The position numbers and the translations under genes were made by a program. The notes beneath the pieces were generated by a model. It was not told the origin of the DNA, ran no database searches, and saw only the letters and a list, made by a program, of their open reading frames with translations. Below are positions 6,952 to 14,754 of a stretch of 22,066 nt of DNA, one piece after another (within the stretch, counting starts at the first letter, position 1; each line of letters starts with the position of its first letter). Source of the stretch: an uncultured Parvibacter sp. (lineage in GTDB: Bacteria; Actinomycetota; Coriobacteriia; Coriobacteriales; Eggerthellaceae); assembly GCA_910587945.1 (NCBI GenBank), contig CAJUNI010000034.1, positions 1-22,066 on the forward strand, in the 5' to 3' direction.

Positions 6952-7143
6952 TTAGGCGCGCTCTACACGACCAGACTTCATGCAGGTGGTGCACACATTA
7001 GCCTTGCGGACATGACCCTTGCTGTCCTTGATGGTCACTTTTTGAATATTGGGGCGGAACATACGATTGCTCACGCGGTGGGAATGGCTGATGCTTCGGC
7101 CAGCCACCGGATGCTTTCCGCAGATCTCACAAACCTTCGACAT
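6952..7143 (-). CDS. rpmB: 50S ribosomal protein L28
   Basis: 63 residues from the ATG at 7141-7143. CEICGKHPVAGRSISHSHR at residues 5-23 is the L28 signature. Cysteine pairs at Cys5/Cys8 and Cys51/Cys54 make this the zinc-binding (C+) form. A TTG nine bases upstream is in frame but abuts the GGAG sequence, so the ATG with GGAG nine bases ahead is preferred. It is transcribed on its own, divergent from asp23-fakA, an arrangement also seen at the rpmB-yloU-yloV locus of Bacillus subtilis. Confidence 0.96.
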   Translation of the reverse strand: MSKVCEICGKHPVAGRSISHSHRVSNRMFRPNIQKVTIKDSKGHVRKANVCTTCMKSGRVERA

Positions 7144-7199
7144 GTCGATCAACTCCGTACTTCTTCGGTATAACCGCTAATTAACACAATAGCCTATCT

Positions 7200-7229
7200 A
7201 CTATAGCACAACATTTCTGGACTACACAA
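7200..7229 (-). promoter_or_regulatory. rpmB promoter (predicted sigma-A/sigma-70 type)
   Basis: On the minus strand a TTGTGT -35 (7224-7229) is followed after 18 bases by a TATAGT -10 (7200-7205, five of six matches). The start site would fall near 7193, giving a leader of about 50 bases before the rpmB ATG. Confidence 0.5.
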
Positions 7230-7293
7230 TATGCATTTATGGAAAAGACGCTGCCTCTTGGGACTGCGGCCCTCAGAGACCCGTTCATTGCGC

Positions 7294-7312
7294 TATACTT
7301 CGCAGAAGTATA
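7294..7312 (+). promoter_or_regulatory. asp23 -10 element embedded in an inverted repeat
   Basis: TATACT (7294-7299) is a good -10 for the asp23-fakA-recG unit, with no clear -35. It forms the left half of a perfect 8-bp inverted repeat, TATACTTC / GAAGTATA, with a 3-base spacer. Because of the symmetry the minus strand also reads TATACT. The dyad covers the predicted melting region and start site, as an operator would, or it could be a leader hairpin. Confidence 0.5.
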
Positions 7313-7333
7313 AAGCCGAAAGGAGACCCGTCC

Positions 7334-7681
7334 ATGGAAACAACGATTCCCGGCGAATTGCATGTCGCCAATGATGTGCTTGCTGATATTGTGGGCAATG
7401 CAGCCATGGAATGCTATGGCATTGTGGGAATGACGGCCCCTACAGCGGTAGATGGTATTTCAAAGATCTTACCGGTATCTCGTTTACGCCGTGGTGTTCT
7501 GGTAAAGCCAGAAGATGGCGGGGTAAAAGTTGATCTTTATGTGGTTATCGAATACGGCACTAACATTGCAGCGGTGTCACAAAACCTTATTGACCAAGTA
7601 ACCTTTGCTCTTACGCACTATGCACATGTGCCCTTGACGGGGGTTGAGGTTCATGTCCAAGACGTCAAAGTACGTCGCTAG
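7334..7681 (+). CDS. Asp23/Gls24 (DUF322) family protein, YloU-like
   Basis: 115 residues, single Asp23/Gls24 domain. It begins with the typical GELHVANDVLADIVGNAAMECYGIVGM and carries VKVDLYVVIEYGTNIAAVSQNLIDQV in the middle and VEVHVQDVKV at the end. Family members are linked to envelope stress and, in the YloU branch, to the adjacent fatty acid kinase; the molecular function is not established. No signal peptide or membrane segment. AAAGGAG lies eight bases ahead of the ATG. It is the first gene of the unit and is followed after 54 bases by fakA, the same pairing as yloU-yloV in B. subtilis. Confidence 0.92.
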   Translation: METTIPGELHVANDVLADIVGNAAMECYGIVGMTAPTAVDGISKILPVSRLRRGVLVKPEDGGVKVDLYVVIEYGTNIAAVSQNLIDQVTFALTHYAHVPLTGVEVHVQDVKVRR

Positions 7682-7735
7682 CTTCACGGGATCGCGTAAT
7701 TCGCTTTGGGAAGCTCTGAAGGAGAACAAGCCCTT

Positions 7736-9367
7736 ATGTCCACTGCATTTACTTCAAACGATATTCTGAATGCTATTGCTTCGGCAAGCAAAACCCTCGG
7801 GGAGCGCAAAGAGGAAATCAATCGCCTCAATGTGTTTCCGGTACCCGATGGTGATACGGGAACCAATATGTCCCTCACCATTGAATCTGTGGTCTCTAAC
7901 CTTTCTCAATTGCCTATTGGTGCCAGTGGCGCAGATATTCGCAAGGCTATCACCACCGGTGCTCTTATGGGTGCTCGCGGCAATTCCGGCGTTATCACCT
8001 CTCAGATCCTTCGCGGTCTTTGTGAGGGAGGTCCGGTAGGAGATCCCTTTGATACTGCGTTTATCAACGCTGCGTTCCAGCGCGCCCAAGAAGTAGCGTT
8101 TCAGGCGGTGCGTAAGCCGGTAGAGGGCACCATTCTTACGGTGCTTCGGGATGTGGCTGCGGCGGCAACCAATGCGGCTAAAGAAGGCCTCACCACTGAA
8201 GACGCTCTTGAATCTTTGGTGGATGAAGCCTATCGCTCAGTCCAGCGGACACCTGATTTACTGCCGGTCTTAAAAGAGAACGGCGTCGTGGATGCCGGCG
8301 GTTTTGGTCTCGCTATTCTTCTGGATGCGTTCACCTCGGCGCTTCTGGGTAAAGAGGGCGAACTCACTGACATGCTTTCTCAGATTCGCTCTACGGCCCC
8401 CGTGGTGGCTATCGAGCAAGTTAATGACTGGGAAGGCTCTCAGTATCGCTATTGCAATGAATTCCTGGTGGACTCTGACAGCCTCGATAAGGATGAGGCG
8501 CTGGAGTTTTTGTCTACCATGGGCGATTGCGAGCTCTGCGTTGGTGAAGTTCCCAAGTTTAAAGTTCACGTTCATTCCAATACGCCGGATAAGGTGTTGG
8601 CGTACTTCTTAGAGCGTGGGCAAATTTCAGAAGTCTTTATCCACAATATGCAACTGCAGTCGGCTGAGCGCACCCATAAGCTTGAAGAAGAGACTCAGCA
8701 AGAAATTAAGCCCCTGGGCTTTGTCGCGGTAGCAGCAGGAGATGGTAATGCTGAAATTCTGCGCAGCTTAGGAGTAGATGAGGTCGTATCGGGTGGTCAG
8801 ACCATGAATCCTTCCACCAAGGATCTCTTGGATGCGGTTAATAAGGTTCCGGCTGAAAAAGTCATTATTTTGCCCAACAATTCCAACATTATTATGGCTG
8901 CCCAAAGCGCTGCGGAACTCTCAGAAATCCCCTGCGCGGTTGTGCCTACAAAGAGTATTCCTCAGGCATTCTCGGCGTTGTTCGTCATTGATGTTGATGC
9001 CTCTTTGGAAACCAATGTTGAGGAAATGACTGAAGCGCTGGCCGAGGTTAAAACCGGCGAAATCACTACCGCTATCAAGGACTCTCACGATGCTCACGGT
9101 AATCCCATTGGCGTGGGCGATGTGATTGGTATTGCCGATGGCTCCATTGAGGCGGTAGGTTCAGAGGTGGAGGCGGTTGCTCTTAAACTGCTTGAGGTGA
9201 TGGAAGCTGAGGATGCTGACACCTGCACCTTGCTTGCCGGTGAAGATTTCAGTGATGATCAACTTGAGGCACTAGCTGAGGCTATTGAAGAGGCCTTCCC
9301 TGACATCGAAATCGACTCTCATCGTGGAGGTCAGCCTCTCTATCCTTTGATTCTTTCGGTGGAATAG
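7736..9367 (+). CDS. fakA: fatty acid kinase subunit A, DhaL/DegV-like (FakA/YloV family)
   Basis: 543 residues. ATP-binding subunit that phosphorylates a fatty acid carried by a FakB (DegV) protein, making acyl-phosphate for phospholipid synthesis. The N-terminal DhaL domain shows the Mg/ATP motif PDGDTGTNM (37-45), then GALMGARGNSGVITSQILRG (75-94) and KPVEGTILTVLR (127-138). VDAGGFGLAILLDAF follows near residue 185, and the C-terminal half holds the DegV-like IILPNNSNIIMAAQSAAEL segment. An upstream TTG at 7706 is in frame, but it lies before the GAAGGAG ribosome binding site, so the ATG at 7736 is chosen; the spacing of about 11 bases is rather long. No fakB gene is in the window. recG starts 18 bases after the stop. 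Confidence 0.92.
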   Translation: MSTAFTSNDILNAIASASKTLGERKEEINRLNVFPVPDGDTGTNMSLTIESVVSNLSQLPIGASGADIRKAITTGALMGARGNSGVITSQILRGLCEGGPVGDPFDTAFINAAFQRAQEVAFQAVRKPVEGTILTVLRDVAAAATNAAKEGLTTEDALESLVDEAYRSVQRTPDLLPVLKENGVVDAGGFGLAILLDAFTSALLGKEGELTDMLSQIRSTAPVVAIEQVNDWEGSQYRYCNEFLVDSDSLDKDEALEFLSTMGDCELCVGEVPKFKVHVHSNTPDKVLAYFLERGQISEVFIHNMQLQSAERTHKLEEETQQEIKPLGFVAVAAGDGNAEILRSLGVDEVVSGGQTMNPSTKDLLDAVNKVPAEKVIILPNNSNIIMAAQSAAELSEIPCAVVPTKSIPQAFSALFVIDVDASLETNVEEMTEALAEVKTGEITTAIKDSHDAHGNPIGVGDVIGIADGSIEAVGSEVEAVALKLLEVMEAEDADTCTLLAGEDFSDDQLEALAEAIEEAFPDIEIDSHRGGQPLYPLILSVE

Positions 9368-9385
9368 TCCCTATAAGTTTGCCCT

Positions 9386-11602
9386 ATGGGAAACGTTAAA
9401 GCGAGCCGCTCTTCATCACGATCCGCCTCATCGGCTTCTCGCGATCGACTCAGTGCAACGCTTGCTCTTGATCAGCCCGTGTCGGTAGTTCCTTCAGTGA
9501 GCCCGGCTCGGGCTGCTTCGTTACGTAAGCTTGGTATTACGACCGTGCGCGATTTGGTGGAACACTATCCGCGCCGTTACGTGGATCTTTCGGCCCAAGT
9601 GGCCATTGCGGAGGCCTCTATCGGTCAGCTTTGCACCATTCGGGGACGGGTTCACCGCATTACGCTTAAACGCCCGAAGCCGCGGCTTGATATCGTAGAG
9701 ATATCTTTAGTGGACGATACCGGCTTGCTGATGATCACCTGTTTTCGTCAGCGCTGGCTCATGGAGTCTATCCATGAAGGTGACTTGCTAGCGGTGGCGG
9801 GTAAGGTGGAGTTCAACTACGGCTATAAGCGCATGACAAATCCCACCATTGAGCCGGTAGGGGAGCAACGCGATACTGGGGCGGTACTGCCGGTGCATCC
9901 GGCAACTGAAAAGCTGTCGGCCAAAATGGTGCGCCGCCTTGTGGCCAATGGCCTGGATATTGTGCGCGGTCTTCTTGATCCGCTGCCAGTGGCTCTCAGG
10001 GAGAAGTATCGACTCATGAGTCGAGGAAGTGCCCTTTCCTGTATCCAATTTCCTCAGTCTATGAATGAAGTGGCCCAGGCGCGCCGACGACTGGCCTATG
10101 AGGAACTGCTGCTTCTCGAACTCTTTTTGATGACGGAGTCAAAAAAGCGCAGTGAAGGCCATCATCCCGTGGCCCATGTCGTGGATGGCGCGCATACAGC
10201 AGCGCTTATGGCTGCGCTACCCTTTACCTTGACCACAGAACAAGAAAAAGCCCGGACGGAAATGCTCGCAGCTTTGGCCAAACCCAGTGCTGCGAATCAC
10301 ATGATTCTTGGTGATGTGGGCACCGGCAAGACCGTAGTAGCGGCCTTTGCTTTAGCCGCGGCAGCGGATAGTGGATCTCAAGGAATGCTCATGGCACCTA
10401 CGGAGGTGTTGGCTCTTCAGCATGGGAAAAGTCTCGGCGGCATGCTTGCTCAAGCCGGGGTCAGTGTTGCGGTGTTGACGGGTTCTACTTCCACCCAAGA
10501 GCGAACGCAGATTCTTGGCGATTTTGCCTCAGGCGCCCTTGATGTACTCATTGGTACCCACGCGCTCCTAGAAGATGATGTGGTGGGTGCGGCGGTAAGT
10601 GTGGTGGTGATTGATGAGCAGCAGCGCTTTGGTGTGGATCAGCGAGCTCGGCTGTTAGTAAAAGGCGATGCTCCGGATGCCGTGTATCTTACGGCAACTC
10701 CTATTCCGCGTACCTTGGCGCTAGCCCTTTTCGGCAACCTGACGCTGTCCTACATAACCCAACGGCCTCATGATTTAGCTCACCGAACGACGAAGGTGCT
10801 ACCCCGTCATAATGAAGGCGAAGCCTACGAAGAAGCGCGAGCGGCCCTTGAGCGAGGGGAGCAGGTCTATGTGGTTTGCCCCTTGGTGGGCACGTCCACT
10901 CAGCAACGAGATGAGCGCTCTCAAGCCACCGACGAACCTGATGAGGGCTACCATCCCTTGGTGGCTATCGAAGGGGACCAAGACTTTGTAGGTGATAACG
11001 CGGCCGCCGCTGAACAGGAAGCTCAGCGTTTGCAGGAAGGGATTTTCCATGACTGGAACGTGGCGGTTCTTCATGGTCAAATGCCTTCCGCAGACAAGCA
11101 AGAAATCATGGAACGCTTCCGCACTGGAGAAATCAATGTGCTTGTGGCCACCACGGTTATCGAGGTAGGCGTGGATGTGCCCAATGCAACGGTCATGATT
11201 ATTGAAGATGCGGATCGCTTTGGACTCTCCCAGTTGCATCAGTTGCGGGGCCGTGTGGGTCGTGGCGAGCTTTCTGCTTTGGTCTACCTGATTTCAGCCT
11301 CGCGCCAAGAGGCGGCGCTGGCACGATTGCAAGCGCTTGAAACCGTAGACGATGGCTTTGAACTTGCTTCCTATGACCTGTCGCTGCGCCGCGAAGGCGA
11401 TATCTTAGGCAACCGACAGAGTGGTGCTTCGTCCTTGAAGCTCGTAAACATAGTTCGAGATGGCGCTATGGTAGAAGCAGCCCATGGAGACGCCGTAGCA
11501 TTGCTGGAGCAAGACCCCACCTTGAGCTTGCCCGAGCATCAGGCATTGGCGCGAGAAATGCGGCTTGTGTTTAGTAAAGATTCCGCGGTTTCCGGCGGCT
11601 AA
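9386..11602 (+). CDS. recG: ATP-dependent DNA helicase RecG
   Basis: 738 residues. Double-strand DNA translocase that remodels stalled forks and branched recombination intermediates. The N-terminal wedge/OB region runs to about 250 (LVEHYPRRYVDLS, then the OB core). The helicase motifs are Walker A GDVGTGKT (309-316), MAPTEVLALQH (336-346), the DEAD-box-equivalent DEQQRFG (410-416), TATPIPRTLAL (436-446), VLHGQM, and LVATTVIEVGVDVPNA with QLRGRVGRG. Motif II has Gln413 where RecG usually has His (DEQHRFG). The first 30 or so residues are Ser/Arg/Ala-rich and look disordered, and there is no good ribosome binding site before the ATG, so the start is uncertain; coupling to fakA 18 bases upstream is likely. 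Confidence 0.95.
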   Translation: MGNVKASRSSSRSASSASRDRLSATLALDQPVSVVPSVSPARAASLRKLGITTVRDLVEHYPRRYVDLSAQVAIAEASIGQLCTIRGRVHRITLKRPKPRLDIVEISLVDDTGLLMITCFRQRWLMESIHEGDLLAVAGKVEFNYGYKRMTNPTIEPVGEQRDTGAVLPVHPATEKLSAKMVRRLVANGLDIVRGLLDPLPVALREKYRLMSRGSALSCIQFPQSMNEVAQARRRLAYEELLLLELFLMTESKKRSEGHHPVAHVVDGAHTAALMAALPFTLTTEQEKARTEMLAALAKPSAANHMILGDVGTGKTVVAAFALAAAADSGSQGMLMAPTEVLALQHGKSLGGMLAQAGVSVAVLTGSTSTQERTQILGDFASGALDVLIGTHALLEDDVVGAAVSVVVIDEQQRFGVDQRARLLVKGDAPDAVYLTATPIPRTLALALFGNLTLSYITQRPHDLAHRTTKVLPRHNEGEAYEEARAALERGEQVYVVCPLVGTSTQQRDERSQATDEPDEGYHPLVAIEGDQDFVGDNAAAAEQEAQRLQEGIFHDWNVAVLHGQMPSADKQEIMERFRTGEINVLVATTVIEVGVDVPNATVMIIEDADRFGLSQLHQLRGRVGRGELSALVYLISASRQEAALARLQALETVDDGFELASYDLSLRREGDILGNRQSGASSLKLVNIVRDGAMVEAAHGDAVALLEQDPTLSLPEHQALAREMRLVFSKDSAVSGG

Positions 11603-11620
11603 GACCAGTCAAGGAGAATC

Positions 11621-12220
11621 ATGCGCATTATTGCAGGTGAGCATCGAGGGCGGCCGCTTAAGGCTCCCAAGGGTGATGGAACGCGACCGACTACCGATCG
11701 AGTTCGCGAGTCTTTGATGTCTATGGTGGCAAGCGCTCGCGGCGGCTTTGAGGGCGCACGGGTTCTGGACGCCTTTGCGGGTTCTGGGGCGCTCGGTCTT
11801 GAAGCCCTTTCCCGGGGAGCTTCCTATGCCCTGTTCTGTGAAAAAGCGCCTCAAGCGGTGTCAATTGTCCGCGACAATATCGCCCTTCTTTCCTATGGAG
11901 CGAACCAAGCCGCGGTGCGCAAAGGGGATGTGTTCAAGGCGGTACTTACCCCACAGCAGCCCTTTGATCTGGTGTTTTGCGATCCGCCTTACGCCTATGC
12001 TCCGTCAGATGTGGTGCAGTGGCTTGACTCCTTGGCTGGGTCTGGATTGCTCGAACCCGATGCCCTGATTTCCTATGAGCACGACGAGAAAGATAGCGCA
12101 GCCCTTGAAGAGGCGCTTGTGGATACTTCGTTTGTAATCGAACGCCATCGCGAGTTTGGACTCATTGCCATTGACCTTCTCCGTTGGTCTCCTGGCTCTG
12201 TCTGCCAGTTAAGTGACTGA
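11621..12220 (+). CDS. rsmD: 16S rRNA (guanine(966)-N2)-methyltransferase RsmD
   Basis: 199 residues. SAM-dependent methylation of 16S rRNA G966 in the small subunit. It starts with the family's MRIIAGEHRGRPLKAP, has RPTTDRVRESLMSM (22-35), the SAM-binding motif VLDAFAGSGALGLEALSRGA (48-67) and the catalytic FCDPPYAYAP with DPPY at 121-124. AAGGAG at 11611-11616 lies four bases before the ATG. It follows recG after 18 bases and precedes coaD after 70, a pairing (rsmD-coaD) conserved widely across Gram-positive bacteria. Confidence 0.96.
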   Translation: MRIIAGEHRGRPLKAPKGDGTRPTTDRVRESLMSMVASARGGFEGARVLDAFAGSGALGLEALSRGASYALFCEKAPQAVSIVRDNIALLSYGANQAAVRKGDVFKAVLTPQQPFDLVFCDPPYAYAPSDVVQWLDSLAGSGLLEPDALISYEHDEKDSAALEEALVDTSFVIERHREFGLIAIDLLRWSPGSVCQLSD

Positions 12221-12246
12221 TGGAGGGTCGAGGCCAGGTTCATCGC

Positions 12247-12252
12247 TACAAT
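12247..12252 (+). promoter_or_regulatory. -10-like element before coaD
   Basis: TACAAT (five of six matches) lies 38 bases before the coaD ATG, in the 70-base gap after rsmD. The region 17 bases upstream has no recognisable -35, so this is at best a secondary internal promoter. Confidence 0.35.
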
Positions 12253-12290
12253 AGGCACGCACCGCTTGGTTGGAAAGAAAGTGAACAGGC

Positions 12291-12773
12291 ATGAAACGAG
12301 CAATCACTCCGGGTACCTTTGATCCTATTACTGAAGGACATCTTGACGTTATTTCCCGTGCAGCCCAGTTGATGGATGAGGTAGTGGTAGCAGTGGCGGC
12401 TTCCCATAAAAAGCACCCTCTGTTTAGCCTTGAGGAACGCACTGCTTTAGTCCGCAAAGCCTGCGCCCATATTCCCAACGTTACCGTCCAGCCCTTTGAC
12501 GGGCTCTTGGTGGACTTTGCCCAAGAGATTGATGCCCATGTGGTGGTGAAGGGACTGCGGGCTATTACGGATTTTGAATACGAATTTCAGATGGCAGCTC
12601 TGAATCAACAGCTCGATTATGAGCTTGAAACCGTATTCATTATGTCGCCTCCGCAATATATGTATCTGTCTTCTTCCATTGTGCGCGAAATTGCCTCGCT
12701 CTCTGGCGATGTGGCTCAATTTGTCCCACCTTGCGTGCTTGAAGCGCTCCAAGAGAAGTTCGCCACCAACTAG
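12291..12773 (+). CDS. coaD: phosphopantetheine adenylyltransferase
   Basis: 160 residues, typical length. Transfers AMP from ATP to 4'-phosphopantetheine, making dephospho-CoA, the penultimate step of CoA synthesis. Seen: the nucleotidyltransferase entry motif TPGTFDPITEGHLDVI (6-21, with the HxGH-equivalent EGHLD), VVKGLRAITDFEYEFQMA (85-102), the ATP-contacting LSSSIVREIA (126-135) and the terminal FVPPCVLEAL (144-153). The ribosome binding site is weak (AAAGAAAG). The CoA it helps make is a cofactor for the oxalate genes that follow, but the adjacency is more simply explained by insertion of those genes after coaD. Confidence 0.96.
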   Translation: MKRAITPGTFDPITEGHLDVISRAAQLMDEVVVAVAASHKKHPLFSLEERTALVRKACAHIPNVTVQPFDGLLVDFAQEIDAHVVVKGLRAITDFEYEFQMAALNQQLDYELETVFIMSPPQYMYLSSSIVREIASLSGDVAQFVPPCVLEALQEKFATN

Positions 12774-12866
12774 CAGAAAGACCGATCGGGTAGCGGCCTC
12801 GTGTCGGCAATTTCACAACCCCTTACCCGTCCTGCTACGGTATTATCACGGCTCCTATTCATAGCA

Positions 12867-12893
12867 TTATCAGGGAAAACAGCCTCCTACAAT
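12867..12893 (+). promoter_or_regulatory. predicted promoter of oxc-AEC
   Basis: TTATCA (12867-12872, four of six matches) and TACAAT (12888-12893, five of six) are 15 bases apart, a short spacing. The start site would be near 12900, about 25 bases before the oxc ATG. The 151-base gap after coaD and this promoter suggest oxc is transcribed separately from coaD. Confidence 0.4.
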
Positions 12894-12924
12894 CGGATGA
12901 GTAGTCCTTTGATTGGAGGTTTGT

Positions 12925-14739
12925 ATGAATGCTTCGGCATCAGTAAATCCAAGTTCGGACCAGACAGAAACCCTGACAGATGGATTCCATGTACTGGTAG
13001 AAGCACTTAAAGCCAACGGCCTTGACACGCTTTATGGTGTCATTGGTATTCCGGTGACCGATGTAGCCCGCATCGCTCAGGCAAAAGGCATTCGCTATAT
13101 CGGTATGCGTCATGAAGCGGACGCAGCAAACGCAGCGGCAGCCCACGGATATTTGACCGGTGCCCCCGGTGCCTTCTTGACCGTGTCAGCCCCCGGCTTT
13201 TTGAATGGCCTTGCGCCGTTGCGCGAAGCAACAGAAAACGGGTTTCCCTGCATTCAGTTTGGTGGTTCCTCAGACCGTGCAACGGTAGATCTTCAGGAAG
13301 GTCAATATGAAGGTCTTGATCAGCGAGCCTATGCCGTGCCGTTTGCAAAAGCCTCCTATCGCATTGATCGCATTGAGGATATTGGACTCGGCGTGGTACG
13401 CGCTATTCGGGCCGCAAGTTCAGGGCGCCCGGGTGGCGTCTATGTGGATCTGCCTGATTCGCTTTTGAGCCAAACCATGGATGCTCAAGCAGCCAAAGAA
13501 ACCATCTTTAGCGCTCTTGACCCGGCACCCGCGATGATTCCCTCTGAAGAATCGGTAGAGCGGGCTCTTGAACTCTTAGAGCAGGCGAAGAATCCCTTGA
13601 TTTTCTTAGGCAAGGGCGCGGCCTATGCCCGGGCCGATGAAGAGATCGCCGACTTCATTCATAAAACAGGAATTCCTTATCAACCCATGTCCATGGCCAA
13701 AGGCTTGTTGCCTGATGATGATCCTCAATGTACTGCTTCTTGTCGTGGCCTTGCTATGCGCACGGCTGACGTGGTGCTTATGATTGGTGCCCGTTTGAAC
13801 TGGATGCTTGGATTTGGGAAAGGCCGTCACTGGAACCCGGATGTTAAGTTCATCCAGATTGATATTGATCCCGTTGAAATTGAAAACGCTCGTCCTATTG
13901 CGGCTCCCATCGTAGGCGACATTAAATCCACTATGAAGCTTATGGTGGAAGGGCTTGCTCATCATTCCATTCATGCCAGTGCCGAATGGCAGCAGCTCCT
14001 TGATGCCGACACGAAGAAGAATGATGCACGCTTTGGTTCTAAGACTACCGAAGTCACTGACCCTATGAATCACTACAACGCGCTCGGTGCCGTGAAAGAG
14101 GTTATTGATGCCCATCAAGATGTGATCATCGTGAATGAGGGCGCCAATACCTTGGATGATTGTCGCGACATCGTGGCTATGTATAAACCGCGCCAGCGTC
14201 TTGATTGCGGTACCTGGGGAGTCATGGGCATTGGTACGGGCTACGCCATTGCGGCGGCTGTAGCTACGGGCAAGTCCGTGGTTTCCATCCATGGCGATTC
14301 TGCTTTTGGATTTGATGGTATGGAAGTTGAAACCATCTGTCGCTATAAGTTGCCGGTGACGGTTATGGTGTTTAACAACGGCGGCATTTACCGTGGCGAC
14401 TTTGAGAACTTAGGCACCGATGGCGATCCGTCACCTCTTACTCTTGATGCCACAGCTCATTACGAAAAGATGATGGAAGCCTTTGGCGGCAAAGGTTATT
14501 ACGCCACTACTCCCGCTGAAGTAAAGCAATACCTCAGCGAAGCCATTGAGTCTAAGGCGCCAGCCCTCATTCATGTTCAGCTGTCTATCCATTCCGGTGT
14601 GGAATCGGGTCATATTTCCGACCTAAATCCGCAGCCTATTGTGGGTCCGTTGGCTGGTGGTCATGAAATGGAAGACTTTAATGAAAAAGTTGTTGACGGA
14701 AAACTGGTACAAGAGTCGCCCGCCGCATCAACTAACTAA
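12925..14739 (+). CDS. oxc: oxalyl-CoA decarboxylase
   Basis: 604 residues. Thiamine-diphosphate enzyme that decarboxylates oxalyl-CoA to formyl-CoA and CO2. The segments LTDGFHVLVEALK (17-29), SAPGFLNGLAPL (88-99), VDLQEGQYEGLDQ (121-133), SGRPGGVYVDLP (166-177), GKGAAYARADE (229-239), PMSMAKGLLPD (254-264) and LMIGARLNWML (285-295) closely follow the Oxalobacter formigenes enzyme as I know it and separate it from acetolactate synthases. Glu64 in MRHEADAA is the ThDP-activating glutamate; Tyr128-Glu129 match the active-site Tyr-Glu; the ThDP motif spans GDSAFGFDGMEVE (457-469) to FNNGG. A TTG at 12913 is in frame, but ATG 12925 with GGAGG (12915-12919) five bases ahead is the start. Both termini are longer than in the 568-residue Oxalobacter protein. 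Confidence 0.93.
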   Translation: MNASASVNPSSDQTETLTDGFHVLVEALKANGLDTLYGVIGIPVTDVARIAQAKGIRYIGMRHEADAANAAAAHGYLTGAPGAFLTVSAPGFLNGLAPLREATENGFPCIQFGGSSDRATVDLQEGQYEGLDQRAYAVPFAKASYRIDRIEDIGLGVVRAIRAASSGRPGGVYVDLPDSLLSQTMDAQAAKETIFSALDPAPAMIPSEESVERALELLEQAKNPLIFLGKGAAYARADEEIADFIHKTGIPYQPMSMAKGLLPDDDPQCTASCRGLAMRTADVVLMIGARLNWMLGFGKGRHWNPDVKFIQIDIDPVEIENARPIAAPIVGDIKSTMKLMVEGLAHHSIHASAEWQQLLDADTKKNDARFGSKTTEVTDPMNHYNALGAVKEVIDAHQDVIIVNEGANTLDDCRDIVAMYKPRQRLDCGTWGVMGIGTGYAIAAAVATGKSVVSIHGDSAFGFDGMEVETICRYKLPVTVMVFNNGGIYRGDFENLGTDGDPSPLTLDATAHYEKMMEAFGGKGYYATTPAEVKQYLSEAIESKAPALIHVQLSIHSGVESGHISDLNPQPIVGPLAGGHEMEDFNEKVVDGKLVQESPAASTN

Positions 14740-14754
14740 GGCAGGCTTGTAATC

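Noticed and set aside
13606..14292. Open frame of 228 codons antisense to oxc
   Set aside because: Shadow of the oxc coding frame; no start signals and no recognisable domain.
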